Numbered from the stretch's first letter, positions 8,574-16,918 are shown. The stretch: 64,000 nucleotides of DNA from Bacillus sp. N1-1 (GCF_009818105.1 NZ_CP046564.1:1426001-1490000); one strand, 5' to 3'. Translations and numbers: made by a program. Notes: generated by a model not told the origin, from the letters alone.

Positions 8574-8654
8574 CGACTGGTCGGTCAATCTGATGTCATT
8601 TATACCTCATATTTGTTGAAATATAAAGTTTTAATGTGTTTGACTCAATAGTCA
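8574..8654 (-). promoter_or_regulatory. Promoter and operators of the RND pump
   Basis: On the minus strand TTGAGT (8643-8648) and TATATT (8620-8625) are separated by exactly 17 bp, a good sigma-A promoter. The palindrome TGACTcaatAGTCA (8641-8654) covers the -35 box, and a second dyad CGACtgGTCG (8574-8583) lies in the leader. Both are plausible binding sites of the divergent TetR regulator; assignment is inference. Confidence 0.55.
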
Positions 8655-8854
8655 TTTTTACGGAGATCGGTTAATAAGTCAAGAAATGAGTGTGCTTGAA
8701 AATGGATTTTAAGCAGAAATTGTGTCTAACGTATGATAGAGCAAGGTTCTTCTAAAAAAATAGCAACGTAACTCTTATCACAGGACACACTGTGACTATC
8801 ATTTCACTCATGAAGTAGTGTATTCTGTTGAAAGAAGACATCGAGGTGAACGAT

Positions 8855-9736
8855 ATGGATAAACGAAAGGCAATATTAGAGGCGGCTGTTGAATTGATCG
8901 CAGAGAAAGGCTACACCCACACGTCGATGCAGCAAATTGCGGATAGCGTCGGTGTGTCAAAAGGATCGCTTTATACATTTTTTCCATCAAAAGAAGATTT
9001 AATAATTTCAATTTATGAACATTACCAACAGCTTGTATTTGAACGGGCTTTTGTCGTGGGGTTAGATGGGAATCTGCCTCCATATGAACGGTTCGCGAAA
9101 CAGTTTCAAGTTCAATTTGAAGGTATATTAGAATATAAAGCTTATATGAAAATGCACATGCGGGGAGAGTCAGCCCAAAGTAGTGAGAAGCTAGAAGGAA
9201 TGGGACATCGCATGAGGGGACGCTTGTTTAGCTGGTTAGAGCGAAATTTAATCGATTTATATGGAGACGAAATCGAACCGTATAAATGGGATTTAATGTG
9301 GATGACGCAATCAATCTACACTTCTTATACCGGCTTAATGATTTCTTCTGAAAATGAACTCGCCCCTGATCAACTTGGTAAACACATTGTCAGGCAGATT
9401 GATATTCTAGCAAAAGATTATTTCGCTGGAAAAAGTAATCCTCTTCTCGATGATGAGATGATGCGCCCCTTCTCTGTTGGAATGGATCGCGAAGGAGCGT
9501 TTACCTCATTTGAAAAAAGAGAAAACGCATGGAAAAGTCTTTATGAAAGCATTCATCAGCTCGATCAGTCGCACTACTATCTTGAAGTGACCGATCGTAT
9601 TTCCGAGGAATCCAGGAAATCAAATCCTGATGAAATTGTGATGAGAGGCCTGTTTCAGTTGTTGAAAGCGGAAGAAGAACTAAAAGAGAAAGCGCAAATA
9701 TTAAAAATGCAGCTGCTATCTGGATCGGAACATTAG
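8855..9736 (+). CDS. TetR/AcrR-family regulator (YerO-like)
   Basis: A 293-residue regulator with an N-terminal TetR HTH (residues ~1-50; TSMQQIADSVGVSKGSLYTFFPSKEDL). It is longer than most TetR proteins (about 200 residues); the C-terminal part is helical and ends in a coiled-coil-like QLLKAEEELKEKAQILKMQ. The ATG at 8855 has a GAGGTG site 6 bases upstream; the TTG at 8828 is not supported. It is transcribed divergently from the RND pump, which suggests it represses that pump and responds to its substrates. The same long TetR layout is seen in the regulator at 14315. Confidence 0.88.
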   Translation: MDKRKAILEAAVELIAEKGYTHTSMQQIADSVGVSKGSLYTFFPSKEDLIISIYEHYQQLVFERAFVVGLDGNLPPYERFAKQFQVQFEGILEYKAYMKMHMRGESAQSSEKLEGMGHRMRGRLFSWLERNLIDLYGDEIEPYKWDLMWMTQSIYTSYTGLMISSENELAPDQLGKHIVRQIDILAKDYFAGKSNPLLDDEMMRPFSVGMDREGAFTSFEKRENAWKSLYESIHQLDQSHYYLEVTDRISEESRKSNPDEIVMRGLFQLLKAEEELKEKAQILKMQLLSGSEH

Positions 9737-9808
9737 AAAGATTAGCTCCATTTGGTTTCGGGTAACTAGTTAATAGAGAGACGCGGTACACCAAAGGAGA
9801 GAAACATA

Positions 9809-10099
9809 ATGACGAAAACACCTACATCAATTAATGGAAGTAGTACATTTATTTCAATTGTATCGATAGCGGCAGGCTTTCTTGCGGCAATTATAGCAGG
9901 AAGCTTCCTTTCTGGGGCCATCGAACTTACAACGATCGAAATCTTTCCGATCTTTTTCCCTATACTTATTTGTGCCGTCGGCATTGTTCTAGGAACGATT
10001 GCTTACCGTTTATCCAAAAGAAAACTAGCTGTAGCAGGAATTGTTGTAAATGCGGTTGTGCTGTTATTACCATTAACATTTATTGTAGTGGAATGGTAA
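9809..10099 (+). CDS. Small three-TM membrane protein, function unknown
   Basis: A 96-residue hydrophobic protein starting MTKTPTSINGSS, with three predicted membrane helices (about residues 12-35, 42-66 and 72-94) and a basic YRLSKRK loop between the second and third. An AAAGGAG site precedes the ATG. I do not recognise a family. It lies 72 bases downstream of the TetR gene with no terminator between them, and is followed by a strong terminator, so it may be cotranscribed with the regulator. Confidence 0.7.
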   Translation: MTKTPTSINGSSTFISIVSIAAGFLAAIIAGSFLSGAIELTTIEIFPIFFPILICAVGIVLGTIAYRLSKRKLAVAGIVVNAVVLLLPLTFIVVEW

Positions 10100-10155
10100 T
10101 AGGATAGAGAGGAACTTTTTTAGGTTTCTAGACCAAACTTTAAATACTTATAGGG

Positions 10156-10194
10156 GCACCCACCAAAGCGTCATTTGGTGGGTGCTTGGTTTTA
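10156..10194 (+). terminator. Terminator after small membrane protein
   Basis: Perfect 12-bp arms GCACCCACCAAA / TTTGGTGGGTGC with a six-base loop, followed by a T-rich tail (TTGGTTTT). Confidence 0.85.
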
Positions 10195-10226
10195 ATTGGA
10201 AATTTAAACGGTATAATGTGTCGCTA

Positions 10227-10250
10227 GGGGTCAGGCTCGTGCCTGACCCC
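10227..10250. repeat. REP-like GGGGTCAGGC palindrome, copy 2
   Basis: Perfect 10-bp arms GGGGTCAGGC / GCCTGACCCC around TCGT. It shares the GGGTCAGG half-site with the palindrome at 2787 and lies in the intergenic space between a terminator and the lipoprotein gene. It lacks a T run. Confidence 0.8.
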
Positions 10251-10318
10251 TTGTAACTTTTATAGGGGAGATTTCGTCTAGTTAGGAAAGGTAGTATCAA
10301 TGGAAGGAGAAAGATTCC

Positions 10319-10684
10319 ATGAGACTTGAGAAAATCTTGTTCATTCTGTTGGTTACCGCTTTACTAACTGGCTGTGGAAGTATGGAAGAGAATGAATCCA
10401 ACTCATCAAGTCAGAATTCGGAGCAAACGAGTGTAGAGACAGACGCAGAGACCGATTTATCTGCACAGATTGAGATGATCGCAAACGATGAGAAAATCAT
10501 TGAAATGCTGAAGGAGTCGGGCGAGATCCCGGAGAATGCCAGTGCTGCAGAAATTCAAGAGGTGTTAGAAGAGTATTTGAAGAAAAAAGCCAAATCTACA
10601 GAAGTCGATGATAAATCAAGTGAGAAATATATCGAGGATTTGAAAAAGCAAATTCAGAAAGATCTTCAAAAAGAAAACGAATAA
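10319..10684 (+). CDS. Lipoprotein resembling the InhA propeptide
   Basis: A 121-residue lipoprotein: signal peptide with lipobox LLTGC (Cys19), a Ser/Asn/Glu-rich linker, then a helical domain (residues ~48-100). That domain aligns with the N-terminal region of the InhA-like protease encoded 293 bases downstream: IEMLKESGEIPENASAAE here versus IEMLKESGKISKNASAEE there, both followed by a LKKK-ending helix. The ATG at 10319 follows AAGGAGAAAGA. Lipidation would tether the domain to the outer face of the membrane. A role as membrane-bound inhibitor or folding helper of the protease is inference. It is terminated separately from the protease. Confidence 0.8.
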   Translation: MRLEKILFILLVTALLTGCGSMEENESNSSSQNSEQTSVETDAETDLSAQIEMIANDEKIIEMLKESGEIPENASAAEIQEVLEEYLKKKAKSTEVDDKSSEKYIEDLKKQIQKDLQKENE

Positions 10685-10707
10685 TATAGCTCGATAGTAA
10701 ATACAGG

Positions 10708-10746
10708 AACAAGGCTCAGACGTTTTCACTGAGTCTTGTTTTTTTG
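10708..10746 (+). terminator. Terminator after propeptide-like lipoprotein
   Basis: Arms AACAAGGCTCAG / CTGAGTCTTGTT (one mismatch) with a nine-base loop, followed by an uninterrupted T run at 10739-10746. Confidence 0.85.
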
Positions 10747-10824
10747 AGTTTAATGTGTTGAAGCGTTATTGCAGAAAAACAATAGTTGTGTCGCTTTCGC
10801 GTACTTTTGAACTATGACCATTGG

Positions 10825-10852
10825 TTGATAATTGTCATTTTACTAGTAAAAT
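10825..10852 (+). promoter_or_regulatory. Candidate promoter of the InhA-like protease with palindrome
   Basis: TTGATA (10825) and TAAAAT (10847) are 16 bp apart. A perfect 14-bp palindrome TTTTACTAGTAAAA (10838-10851) overlaps the spacer and -10 box and could be an operator. The 120-base leader downstream ends in GGGGGAATGAGGA before the TTG start. Assignment is by pattern only. Confidence 0.35.
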
Positions 10853-10977
10853 ACGTTTATTTTAGGGTTAATTGCCGAACATCGTGACTTTCGGATCATT
10901 CAAATTTTTCAGAAAAAGAGATATAGTGAGGTCATTGTAAAGTTATTGTAAAAAACATTTTTAGGGGGAATGAGGAA

Positions 10978-13365
10978 TTGAAGGGGAAAAACGTATTGTC
11001 GATGGCGATGATCGCCGCGTTAACGCTAAGTGCCTTTTCGGCGCCAAGTAGCGCAGCTCAAGCTGACGCGACACCAGTAAAACAAGAAGTGAAGAAAGAA
11101 ACGGTACATAAGGAAGGACCATTTGATCTCGCGATTGCGAATGAAGAGAAATTGATTGAGATGCTGAAAGAGTCCGGGAAAATCTCAAAGAATGCTTCAG
11201 CTGAGGAAGCGGAACAAGCATTAGATCGCTTTCTAAAAAAGAAATCAGAATCACTTCAAGAAAAGGATTCTAGCGGTGAGTTAGAAGATGAAAAGCTTGA
11301 AATTGAAGCTGAAGTTAAAGAAAAATTAAAGAATGGTAACAAGGATAAAGCGAAGGGGAACTATAGTAACGGCGGTAAAAACCTTGCCCCAGTCGTTGAA
11401 GAAAAATATGACGGAGACGTTCGCTCTGATAACGTACTTGTTCTTCTCGTTGAATTCCCAGACTTTCCTCATAACAGCATCCAGCCAGAAGAATCGGATA
11501 TGTACTATGAGGATTATGTGAAAGAACATTATCAAGATATGATTTTTGGTGAAGACGGGTATGAAGGGCCGAATGGCGAAAATCTCGTATCCATGAAGCA
11601 ATTCTATGAAGAGCAAAGCGATGGCGCTTATACAGTGAATGGTGAGGTTGCTGGATGGTACATGGCATCTAAAAACGCGGCTGAATACGGTGGGAACTAT
11701 CCTACTGAAGACGGTAGTGACAAGGATGCACGTGGCCTTGTGAAGGAAGCTCTTACTGCAGCGGCTGCAGATCCGGATTTAAATCTAGCAGACTATGATC
11801 AGGAAGATCGCTATGACCTTGATGGCGACGGAGACTTCCGTGAGCCGGACGGTTTAGTTGATCACTTAATGGTCGTTCACTCGGCTGTTGGGGAAGAAGC
11901 AGGTGGAGGTCAACTTGGATCAGACGCAATCTGGTCTCACCGCTGGAATCTTGGAGGGATTTTCCCAATTGAAGGGTCTCCAGAACCTGAAGTAGATTAT
12001 TGGGGTGAAGGCTCAATGTATGCCTACGACTACACAATCGAGCCTGCTGACGGCGCTGCCGGAGTATTTGCGCACGAGTATGGTCACGATCTAGGTCTAC
12101 CGGATGAGTATGATACGCAGTACTCAGGTGAAGGGGAAGCGGTTGCTTACTGGTCCATTATGGCTAGCGGTAGTTGGGCAGGAAAAGTACCAGGAACTGA
12201 ACCGACTGGTTTTAGCGCATGGTCGAAGGAATTTCTACAAGCTTCTCAAGATGGAAACTGGTTGAAATATGATGAAGTAGATTTGGAAGACATTGATAAA
12301 AAAGGTCTAGAAGTTTATCTTGATCAGGCGAATACGAAAGGGACCAACCTTGATGCGCTTCGTATTAACCTGCCAGATAAAGAAACGGTCATTAACGAAC
12401 CATTCAGTGGAGAATATGAGTATTTCAGTGGAAGCGCCAATGATCTAGACAATTCAGCTGTGATGAATGTCGATCTCTCAACCGCTGCTTCTGCAGAGCT
12501 AACGTTTAAAACATGGTATGACATTGAAGAAGACTGGGATTATGGTTCCATTCAAGTGAGTGAAGACGGTGAGAATTGGAATACAATTCCTGGTAACATT
12601 ACAACACAAACCAATCCACACGATAGTAACCCAGGTGATGGCATTACGGGCAAATCAGACGGATGGATTGATGCTTCATTTGATTTAAGTGCTTATGCTG
12701 GTAAAGATGTTCAGGTGAAAATCAACTACTGGACTGATGCTGCGGCAATTAACCCTGGTTTCTATGTGGATGATGTTCGCGTAACGGCGGATGGCGAAGA
12801 AATTTTCTTTGATGATGCAGAAGGCGAGCCGAAAGTTGAGCTAGATGGCTTTACAAAGAATAAAGGGGTAAAAGTTTCAGAGCATTATTATCTGCTAGAA
12901 TGGAGAAACCATGAAGGTGTTGATGAAGGACTAGGTCATATTAGTCGTGGCGACAGTCTGATGTCATATGATCCAGGTCTTGTTGTTTGGTACGCTGATA
13001 ATAAGTATTCCGATAACTGGACTGGTGCTCATCCAGGAGAAGGCTTCCTTGGCGTAGTTGATGCGGATCAGCATGAACTCTTCTGGAGTGACGGAACTGT
13101 TGCGTCAACGCGTTATCAGATTCACGATGCGGCATTTAGCCTACGTAAAGATGACAAAATGTTCATTGACTACACTGATCTCCTTGGTCGCACAATGACT
13201 GATAAGAAAAATCAATTCGTTAAGTTCTTTAACGATGATAAAAGCTACTTGAATGAAGCGCTACCTGATGCAGGAAGAAATGTTCCTGAATATGGTCTTC
13301 AGTTTAAAGTAACTGGTGAAGCAACAGATCGTTCTGTTGGACGCGTATCGATTTCAAAAAAATAA
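10978..13365 (+). CDS. inhA: Immune inhibitor A-like M6 metalloprotease
   Basis: A 795-residue secreted protease. Residues 1-26 form a signal peptide ending at SAA; a charged propeptide follows (~30-140); the catalytic domain begins near VLVLLVEFPDFPHNS and contains the zinc motif HEYGH at 366-370 followed by DLGLPDEYD. A calcium-binding-like stretch DLDGDGDF precedes it. The C-terminal part has a MAM-like jelly-roll region (residues ~475-620). InhA proteases degrade antimicrobial peptides and host proteins. The start is TTG with a strong upstream GGGGG/GAGGA site; no in-frame ATG serves better. Length agrees with the InhA family. The preceding lipoprotein repeats part of its propeptide. Confidence 0.93.
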   Translation: MKGKNVLSMAMIAALTLSAFSAPSSAAQADATPVKQEVKKETVHKEGPFDLAIANEEKLIEMLKESGKISKNASAEEAEQALDRFLKKKSESLQEKDSSGELEDEKLEIEAEVKEKLKNGNKDKAKGNYSNGGKNLAPVVEEKYDGDVRSDNVLVLLVEFPDFPHNSIQPEESDMYYEDYVKEHYQDMIFGEDGYEGPNGENLVSMKQFYEEQSDGAYTVNGEVAGWYMASKNAAEYGGNYPTEDGSDKDARGLVKEALTAAAADPDLNLADYDQEDRYDLDGDGDFREPDGLVDHLMVVHSAVGEEAGGGQLGSDAIWSHRWNLGGIFPIEGSPEPEVDYWGEGSMYAYDYTIEPADGAAGVFAHEYGHDLGLPDEYDTQYSGEGEAVAYWSIMASGSWAGKVPGTEPTGFSAWSKEFLQASQDGNWLKYDEVDLEDIDKKGLEVYLDQANTKGTNLDALRINLPDKETVINEPFSGEYEYFSGSANDLDNSAVMNVDLSTAASAELTFKTWYDIEEDWDYGSIQVSEDGENWNTIPGNITTQTNPHDSNPGDGITGKSDGWIDASFDLSAYAGKDVQVKINYWTDAAAINPGFYVDDVRVTADGEEIFFDDAEGEPKVELDGFTKNKGVKVSEHYYLLEWRNHEGVDEGLGHISRGDSLMSYDPGLVVWYADNKYSDNWTGAHPGEGFLGVVDADQHELFWSDGTVASTRYQIHDAAFSLRKDDKMFIDYTDLLGRTMTDKKNQFVKFFNDDKSYLNEALPDAGRNVPEYGLQFKVTGEATDRSVGRVSISKK

Positions 13366-13375
13366 GATAAGCAAG

Positions 13376-13408
13376 AAGGGAACGCTATAGAGGAGCGTTC
13401 CCTTTTTT
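13376..13408 (+). terminator. Terminator of the InhA-like gene
   Basis: Perfect 11-bp arms AAGGGAACGCT / AGCGTTCCCTT with a seven-base loop, then TTTT. Confidence 0.92.
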
Positions 13409-13451
13409 GGTTTCATACGCCTCACTTTTTGAAGAAAGTAGTAACGTAAGG

Positions 13452-13483
13452 TTGACCGGGTGGTGCACCCTATAGTTTAAGAT
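13452..13483 (+). promoter_or_regulatory. MerR-type promoter/operator of the merR-SRPBCC operon
   Basis: TTGACC (13452) and TAAGAT (13478) are separated by 20 bp, longer than the 17 bp optimum, and the spacer holds the dyad GGGTGgtgCACCC (13458-13470). An over-long spacer with a central dyad is the hallmark of MerR-activated promoters. A closely similar element lies at 22422-22452. Confidence 0.7.
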
Positions 13484-13500
13484 GAAGTAAGGAGGTAAAG

Positions 13501-13842
13501 ATGTACAAAATAGGTGAGTTCGCTACATTAACGGGTTTGAGCAAGGAAACGCTTCGCTATTATGCAGAAGTGAATTTGTTAGAGCCTGCCTATATGGATC
13601 CAATCAATAAGTATCGCTATTATGATGATGGTAGTTATTTTCTAGCGCTTTTATTAGGGAAGCTTCGGCGCTTTGGATTCACAATTCAAGAAATGAAATC
13701 TGTGATGGAAGATGAGTCGTTTGCTCATTTAGAAGATCTCTTGCGTCTTAAAAAAGCGAACATCGAAAATGAGATCAATGAACTTCAACTTCAAGTAACC
13801 GAGATTGATGAGTTTCTTAGATCAGGGAGGGATGACGAATGA
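13501..13842 (+). CDS. MerR-family transcriptional regulator
   Basis: A 113-residue MerR protein: winged HTH at residues 1-70 (MYKIGEFATLTGLSKETLRYYAEVNLL), the YRYYD wing, and a short dimerisation coiled coil (~75-110). There is no sizeable effector domain, so ligand sensing is unclear. An AGGAGG site precedes the ATG. The stop overlaps the start of the SRPBCC gene by four bases (ATGA), so the two are translationally coupled. The promoter in front carries a dyad in an over-long spacer, suggesting autoregulation. Confidence 0.9.
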   Translation: MYKIGEFATLTGLSKETLRYYAEVNLLEPAYMDPINKYRYYDDGSYFLALLLGKLRRFGFTIQEMKSVMEDESFAHLEDLLRLKKANIENEINELQLQVTEIDEFLRSGRDDE

Positions 13843-14294
13843 TACAGTGGCAGGAAGAAAAGATGATCGAAGCGCCGATCGAAACGGTATGGGAATTATT
13901 TAAAGACGAGCATATTAAAGCGGTTATGCCTAAGGTTGAAGAGCATGTATTAATTGAAAAAGAAGAGCATGAGGTAGGGGCAAAGCATCGACAAACGTAT
14001 CGTGAAGGAAAAAGATTGGAAACGTATACGGTTGAAACGCTTGCTTATGAAGATAACGAAACGCTTAAAGTGAAGCGCATATGCTTTGTTTTAGGAAAAG
14101 CGTTTGAAATCACGCTTGGCTTTACGTTGGAAAAGATGGGAGAAAATCAAACGCAATTCATTTATGAAGGACAAAATAAAGGCGTGAATTTTGTAGGTAG
14201 AGCGATGCTGAAGTTAAGTCGACCGAAGGATCAAATGAACGTTGTGCAGGAGTTTATGGACCGAGTGGAAAGCGAAGCAAAGAAGAGGGCTTAG
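13839..14294 (+). CDS. SRPBCC (START-like) ligand-binding protein
   Basis: A 151-residue protein with the polyketide cyclase/SRPBCC helix-grip layout: N-terminal strand and helix (EEKMIEAPIETVWELFKDE), central antiparallel strands, and a long C-terminal helix (QMNVVQEFMDRVESEAKK). These proteins bind hydrophobic ligands in a deep pocket. Coupling to a MerR regulator that lacks an effector domain raises the possibility that this protein supplies ligand binding; that is inference. A terminator follows immediately. Confidence 0.8.
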   Translation: MIQWQEEKMIEAPIETVWELFKDEHIKAVMPKVEEHVLIEKEEHEVGAKHRQTYREGKRLETYTVETLAYEDNETLKVKRICFVLGKAFEITLGFTLEKMGENQTQFIYEGQNKGVNFVGRAMLKLSRPKDQMNVVQEFMDRVESEAKKRA

Positions 14295-14313
14295 AAGTGA
14301 AGCCCTCTTTTTC
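14284..14313. terminator. Bidirectional terminator between SRPBCC gene and tetR
   Basis: Perfect arms AAGAGGGCTT / AAGCCCTCTT with a T5 tail on the plus strand. The hairpin overlaps the SRPBCC stop region and lies just beyond the converging tetR gene. Confidence 0.85.
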
Positions 14314-14314
14314 T

Positions 14315-15178
14315 TTACTTAAAATAGTTGCCAACTAACTCATCTAGCTGTCTAACAGTTGTTTGGTCAAGTTTCGGATCATCTCTGAGCGAACAAAGAA
14401 CGCTCTCGATGAGAAACTTTCTGGACTTCTTGGAATGGAGCAGCTCATCCTTTACAAAATCTAATCGTTCAATTGCTTCACTATTTGATTCTGTTAGATC
14501 AGCTTTTAATGAACGAATGGTACTAGCGAGATTTGATTGAAACAACTGGTTACCCTCTGGAAACCAGTCGTCCATCTGCTCTGGCTTGTTTAGTTGTTGA
14601 TCTGCGATTGAAGCATCTTCCACGACCGTAACCATCCGATCCACGCTGTATTCCACAACTGGATAAATATCTGCACTTGCTCCATTCGCGATCGAATAAT
14701 ACTTTACATTATGGTGAAGTATCCCCAAAAACATGATCGCCCCATCCAATAAGTACGGTTGTTTTTCTTCGCCAAATAGCTCAAGAAACCGGTTGTAAAC
14801 CCATCGAAGCATTCGTTTTTGACCTTCTCGAAGGAAGTGTTTTAAGTCTTCATCGTTTGAAACAAACACTTCCTCAAACAGCGTAATGAGCTTGTTTTTT
14901 TTATTTGTATTCATTTGCAGTTCGATTTGTTTCTTGAAAATCAAAAGGTCCGATGGGTCCTGGCCGATAAGCAGTTCATCTCGTTGTTGCTCCATCGATT
15001 CATAAAGTGCTTTAAACAGAGCGATTAACAGTTCGTTTTTAGAAGAAAAGTAGTTGTAAAACGTTCCTTTTGAAATGCCGCTATACTCTAAAATGTCTTG
15101 TATGGAAGTAGACTGAAAGCCTCTTTCTATGAAAAGCTGATGCGCCATCTTAATAACATGCTGTTTGCGATCGTTCAT
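14315..15178 (-). CDS. TetR-family regulator divergent from DHA2 pump
   Basis: A 287-residue regulator with an N-terminal TetR HTH (TSIQDILEYSGISKGTFYNYFSSKNEL) and a long helical ligand/dimer domain. The ATG at 15178 follows AAAAGGTG; the longer frame reaching 15253 has no site and crosses the operator region. It is divergent from an EmrB/QacA-type transporter and probably represses it. Like the regulator at 8855 it is about 90 residues longer than an average TetR protein. Confidence 0.88.
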   Translation of the reverse strand: MNDRKQHVIKMAHQLFIERGFQSTSIQDILEYSGISKGTFYNYFSSKNELLIALFKALYESMEQQRDELLIGQDPSDLLIFKKQIELQMNTNKKNKLITLFEEVFVSNDEDLKHFLREGQKRMLRWVYNRFLELFGEEKQPYLLDGAIMFLGILHHNVKYYSIANGASADIYPVVEYSVDRMVTVVEDASIADQQLNKPEQMDDWFPEGNQLFQSNLASTIRSLKADLTESNSEAIERLDFVKDELLHSKKSRKFLIESVLCSLRDDPKLDQTTVRQLDELVGNYFK

Positions 15179-15236
15179 CGTATCACCTTTTACTTCTTTA
15201 TAGTTATGAGTCCTTATCATTACTTTTTGTACTGCC

Positions 15237-15256
15237 GGTATAAACCTGATCATACC
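15237..15256. promoter_or_regulatory. Inverted GGTAT/ATACC site in the tetR leader
   Basis: GGTAT (15237-15241) and ATACC (15252-15256) are arranged as an inverted repeat between the tetR start and its likely promoter. The half-site GGTATA is also the conserved end of the three direct repeats in the divergent pump promoter. Confidence 0.4.
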
Positions 15257-15305
15257 TCACTTTTATCATTGAAACAAATCCTTATGAATTGGGAATAAAT
15301 AATGA

Positions 15306-15380
15306 TTGCAAAAGTTGAACTCATGGTATATGATATGAGAGATTTGAACCGATGGTATAAATAATTGAACTGAAGGTATA
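15306..15380 (+). promoter_or_regulatory. DHA2 pump promoter with three TTGAAC-N4-GGTATA repeats
   Basis: TTGCAA (15306-15311) and TATGAT (15329-15334) are exactly 17 bp apart. Three copies of a 16-mer of form TTGAAC-N4-GGTATA begin at 15315, 15344 and 15365. The first fills the spacer and -10 region, the other two lie downstream of the predicted start point. This is a probable operator array for the divergent TetR protein. Confidence 0.65.
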
Positions 15381-15393
15381 TGGAGGTATGATG

Positions 15394-16911
15394 ATGAGTC
15401 AATCAGGAAAAGAGACGCCTCGTCCAAAGTACGGTATTCTTGCAATTTTGATTGTTGGAGCGTTTATCGCGTTTCTTAATAATACACTGCTTAATATTGC
15501 ACTACCGTCGATTATGGCGGATTTACAAATTGAAACCGCAACGGTTCAGTGGCTTACGACAGGATTTATGCTTGTGAACGGAATCATGATTCCAGCTACG
15601 GCCTTTTTAATTGAAAAATATTCGGTGCGCCGCCTCTTTCTTGTGGCGATCGGGCTATTTACGCTTGGTACCGTGATTGCCGGAATGGCTCAGATTTTCC
15701 CAGTCCTACTTGGCGGGAGAATGTTACAGGCTTCAGGCTCGGCTATTATGATGCCGCTCTTAATGAACGTGATGCTCATTAGCTTTCCGATTGAAAAAAG
15801 GGGAGCGGCGATGGGCGTTTTCGGTCTCATTCTAATGGCAGCGCCAGCGATTGGTCCAACGCTATCTGGGTGGATTATCGAACATTATGATTGGAGAATG
15901 CTATTCCACTTTGTTACACCGATTGCCATTTCAATCTTCTTGCTTGGGTTCTTCTTATTAAAAGATAAGAAAGAAAAGGTGAACATTCGACTTGATTTGT
16001 TTTCACTTATTTTATCAAGCGCGGGGTTTGGTGGCATTCTTTACGGCTTTAGTTCTGCGGGGAATAAAGGGTGGGATAGTCCGCAAGTTTATTTAACGAT
16101 CGGGATTGGGGTTATCTCACTGACAACCTTCATTATTCGACAGTCGAAGCAAGAGCGACCTATGCTAAACTTTACAATCTTTAAATATCCAATGTTCGCT
16201 CTTTCTTCTTCCATTACGATGGTTGTGAACATGGCGATGTTTTCAGGGATGCTGTTGCTTCCAATTTACGTCCAAACGATTCGAGGCATTTCACCGCTTG
16301 ATGCCGGTTTAATGATGCTACCGGGAGCACTCGTGATGGCCTTCATGTCTCCGATTACGGGTCGTTTGTTTGACAAAATTGGTGGGCGAATCCTAGCTAC
16401 AACTGGTCTTGCGATTACGGTTGTCACGACGTACCTGTTCAGTACACTGTCGATGGAGACAACGTATAACTACATTATGATTCTTCATGCTGTACGGATG
16501 TTCGGGATGTCGATGGTGATGATGCCTGTTTCAACGAACGGGTTAAATCAACTGCCGGCTCGTTTCTATCCGCACGGTACTGCAATGAACAATACGTTAA
16601 ACCAGGTAGCAGGAGCGATTGGCACAGCCCTTCTCGTGACGATTATGTCCAACCGAACAGAATCTGTTGCGGCTGATCTTGCGAAAGAAGCTGCGGCTGG
16701 AAACGCGGGGGTTGACCCAGCTACGCTTCAACAGCAGATTGCCATGCAAGCGATGCTTGAAGGCATTAACTTCGCTTTCTTTATCGCTACATTTATCGCA
16801 GGTTTAGCGTTTGTGCTTGCTTTCTTCATTAAGCGCGCGGGACGTGAAAAAGAAGTGAAGCAGCCGATTGTGCCAGAGTCGAAGCCTGTTGATCTTGTAA
16901 CAAATGCATAG
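15394..16911 (+). CDS. DHA2 (EmrB/QacA-type) MFS drug transporter
   Basis: A 505-residue protein with 14 predicted membrane helices. DHA2 signatures are visible: LNIALPSIMADL at helix 1, QWLTTGFMLVNGIMIPATAFL, motif A-like LIEKYSVRRLF, GGRMLQASGSA and the motif C region APAIGPTLSGWIIE. These pumps export lipophilic cations and antibiotics by proton antiport. Three ATG codons lie in a row; the one at 15394 has the best spacing (7 bases) to TGGAGG. A paralogue with the same layout begins at 62830. Regulated, by inference, by the divergent TetR gene. Confidence 0.92.
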   Translation: MSQSGKETPRPKYGILAILIVGAFIAFLNNTLLNIALPSIMADLQIETATVQWLTTGFMLVNGIMIPATAFLIEKYSVRRLFLVAIGLFTLGTVIAGMAQIFPVLLGGRMLQASGSAIMMPLLMNVMLISFPIEKRGAAMGVFGLILMAAPAIGPTLSGWIIEHYDWRMLFHFVTPIAISIFLLGFFLLKDKKEKVNIRLDLFSLILSSAGFGGILYGFSSAGNKGWDSPQVYLTIGIGVISLTTFIIRQSKQERPMLNFTIFKYPMFALSSSITMVVNMAMFSGMLLLPIYVQTIRGISPLDAGLMMLPGALVMAFMSPITGRLFDKIGGRILATTGLAITVVTTYLFSTLSMETTYNYIMILHAVRMFGMSMVMMPVSTNGLNQLPARFYPHGTAMNNTLNQVAGAIGTALLVTIMSNRTESVAADLAKEAAAGNAGVDPATLQQQIAMQAMLEGINFAFFIATFIAGLAFVLAFFIKRAGREKEVKQPIVPESKPVDLVTNA

Positions 16912-16918
16912 CAAGACT

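Noticed and set aside
11315..11668. Antisense ORFs within the InhA-like gene
   Set aside because: Shadow frames opposite a conserved protease; composition is not protein-like and there is no ribosome binding site.
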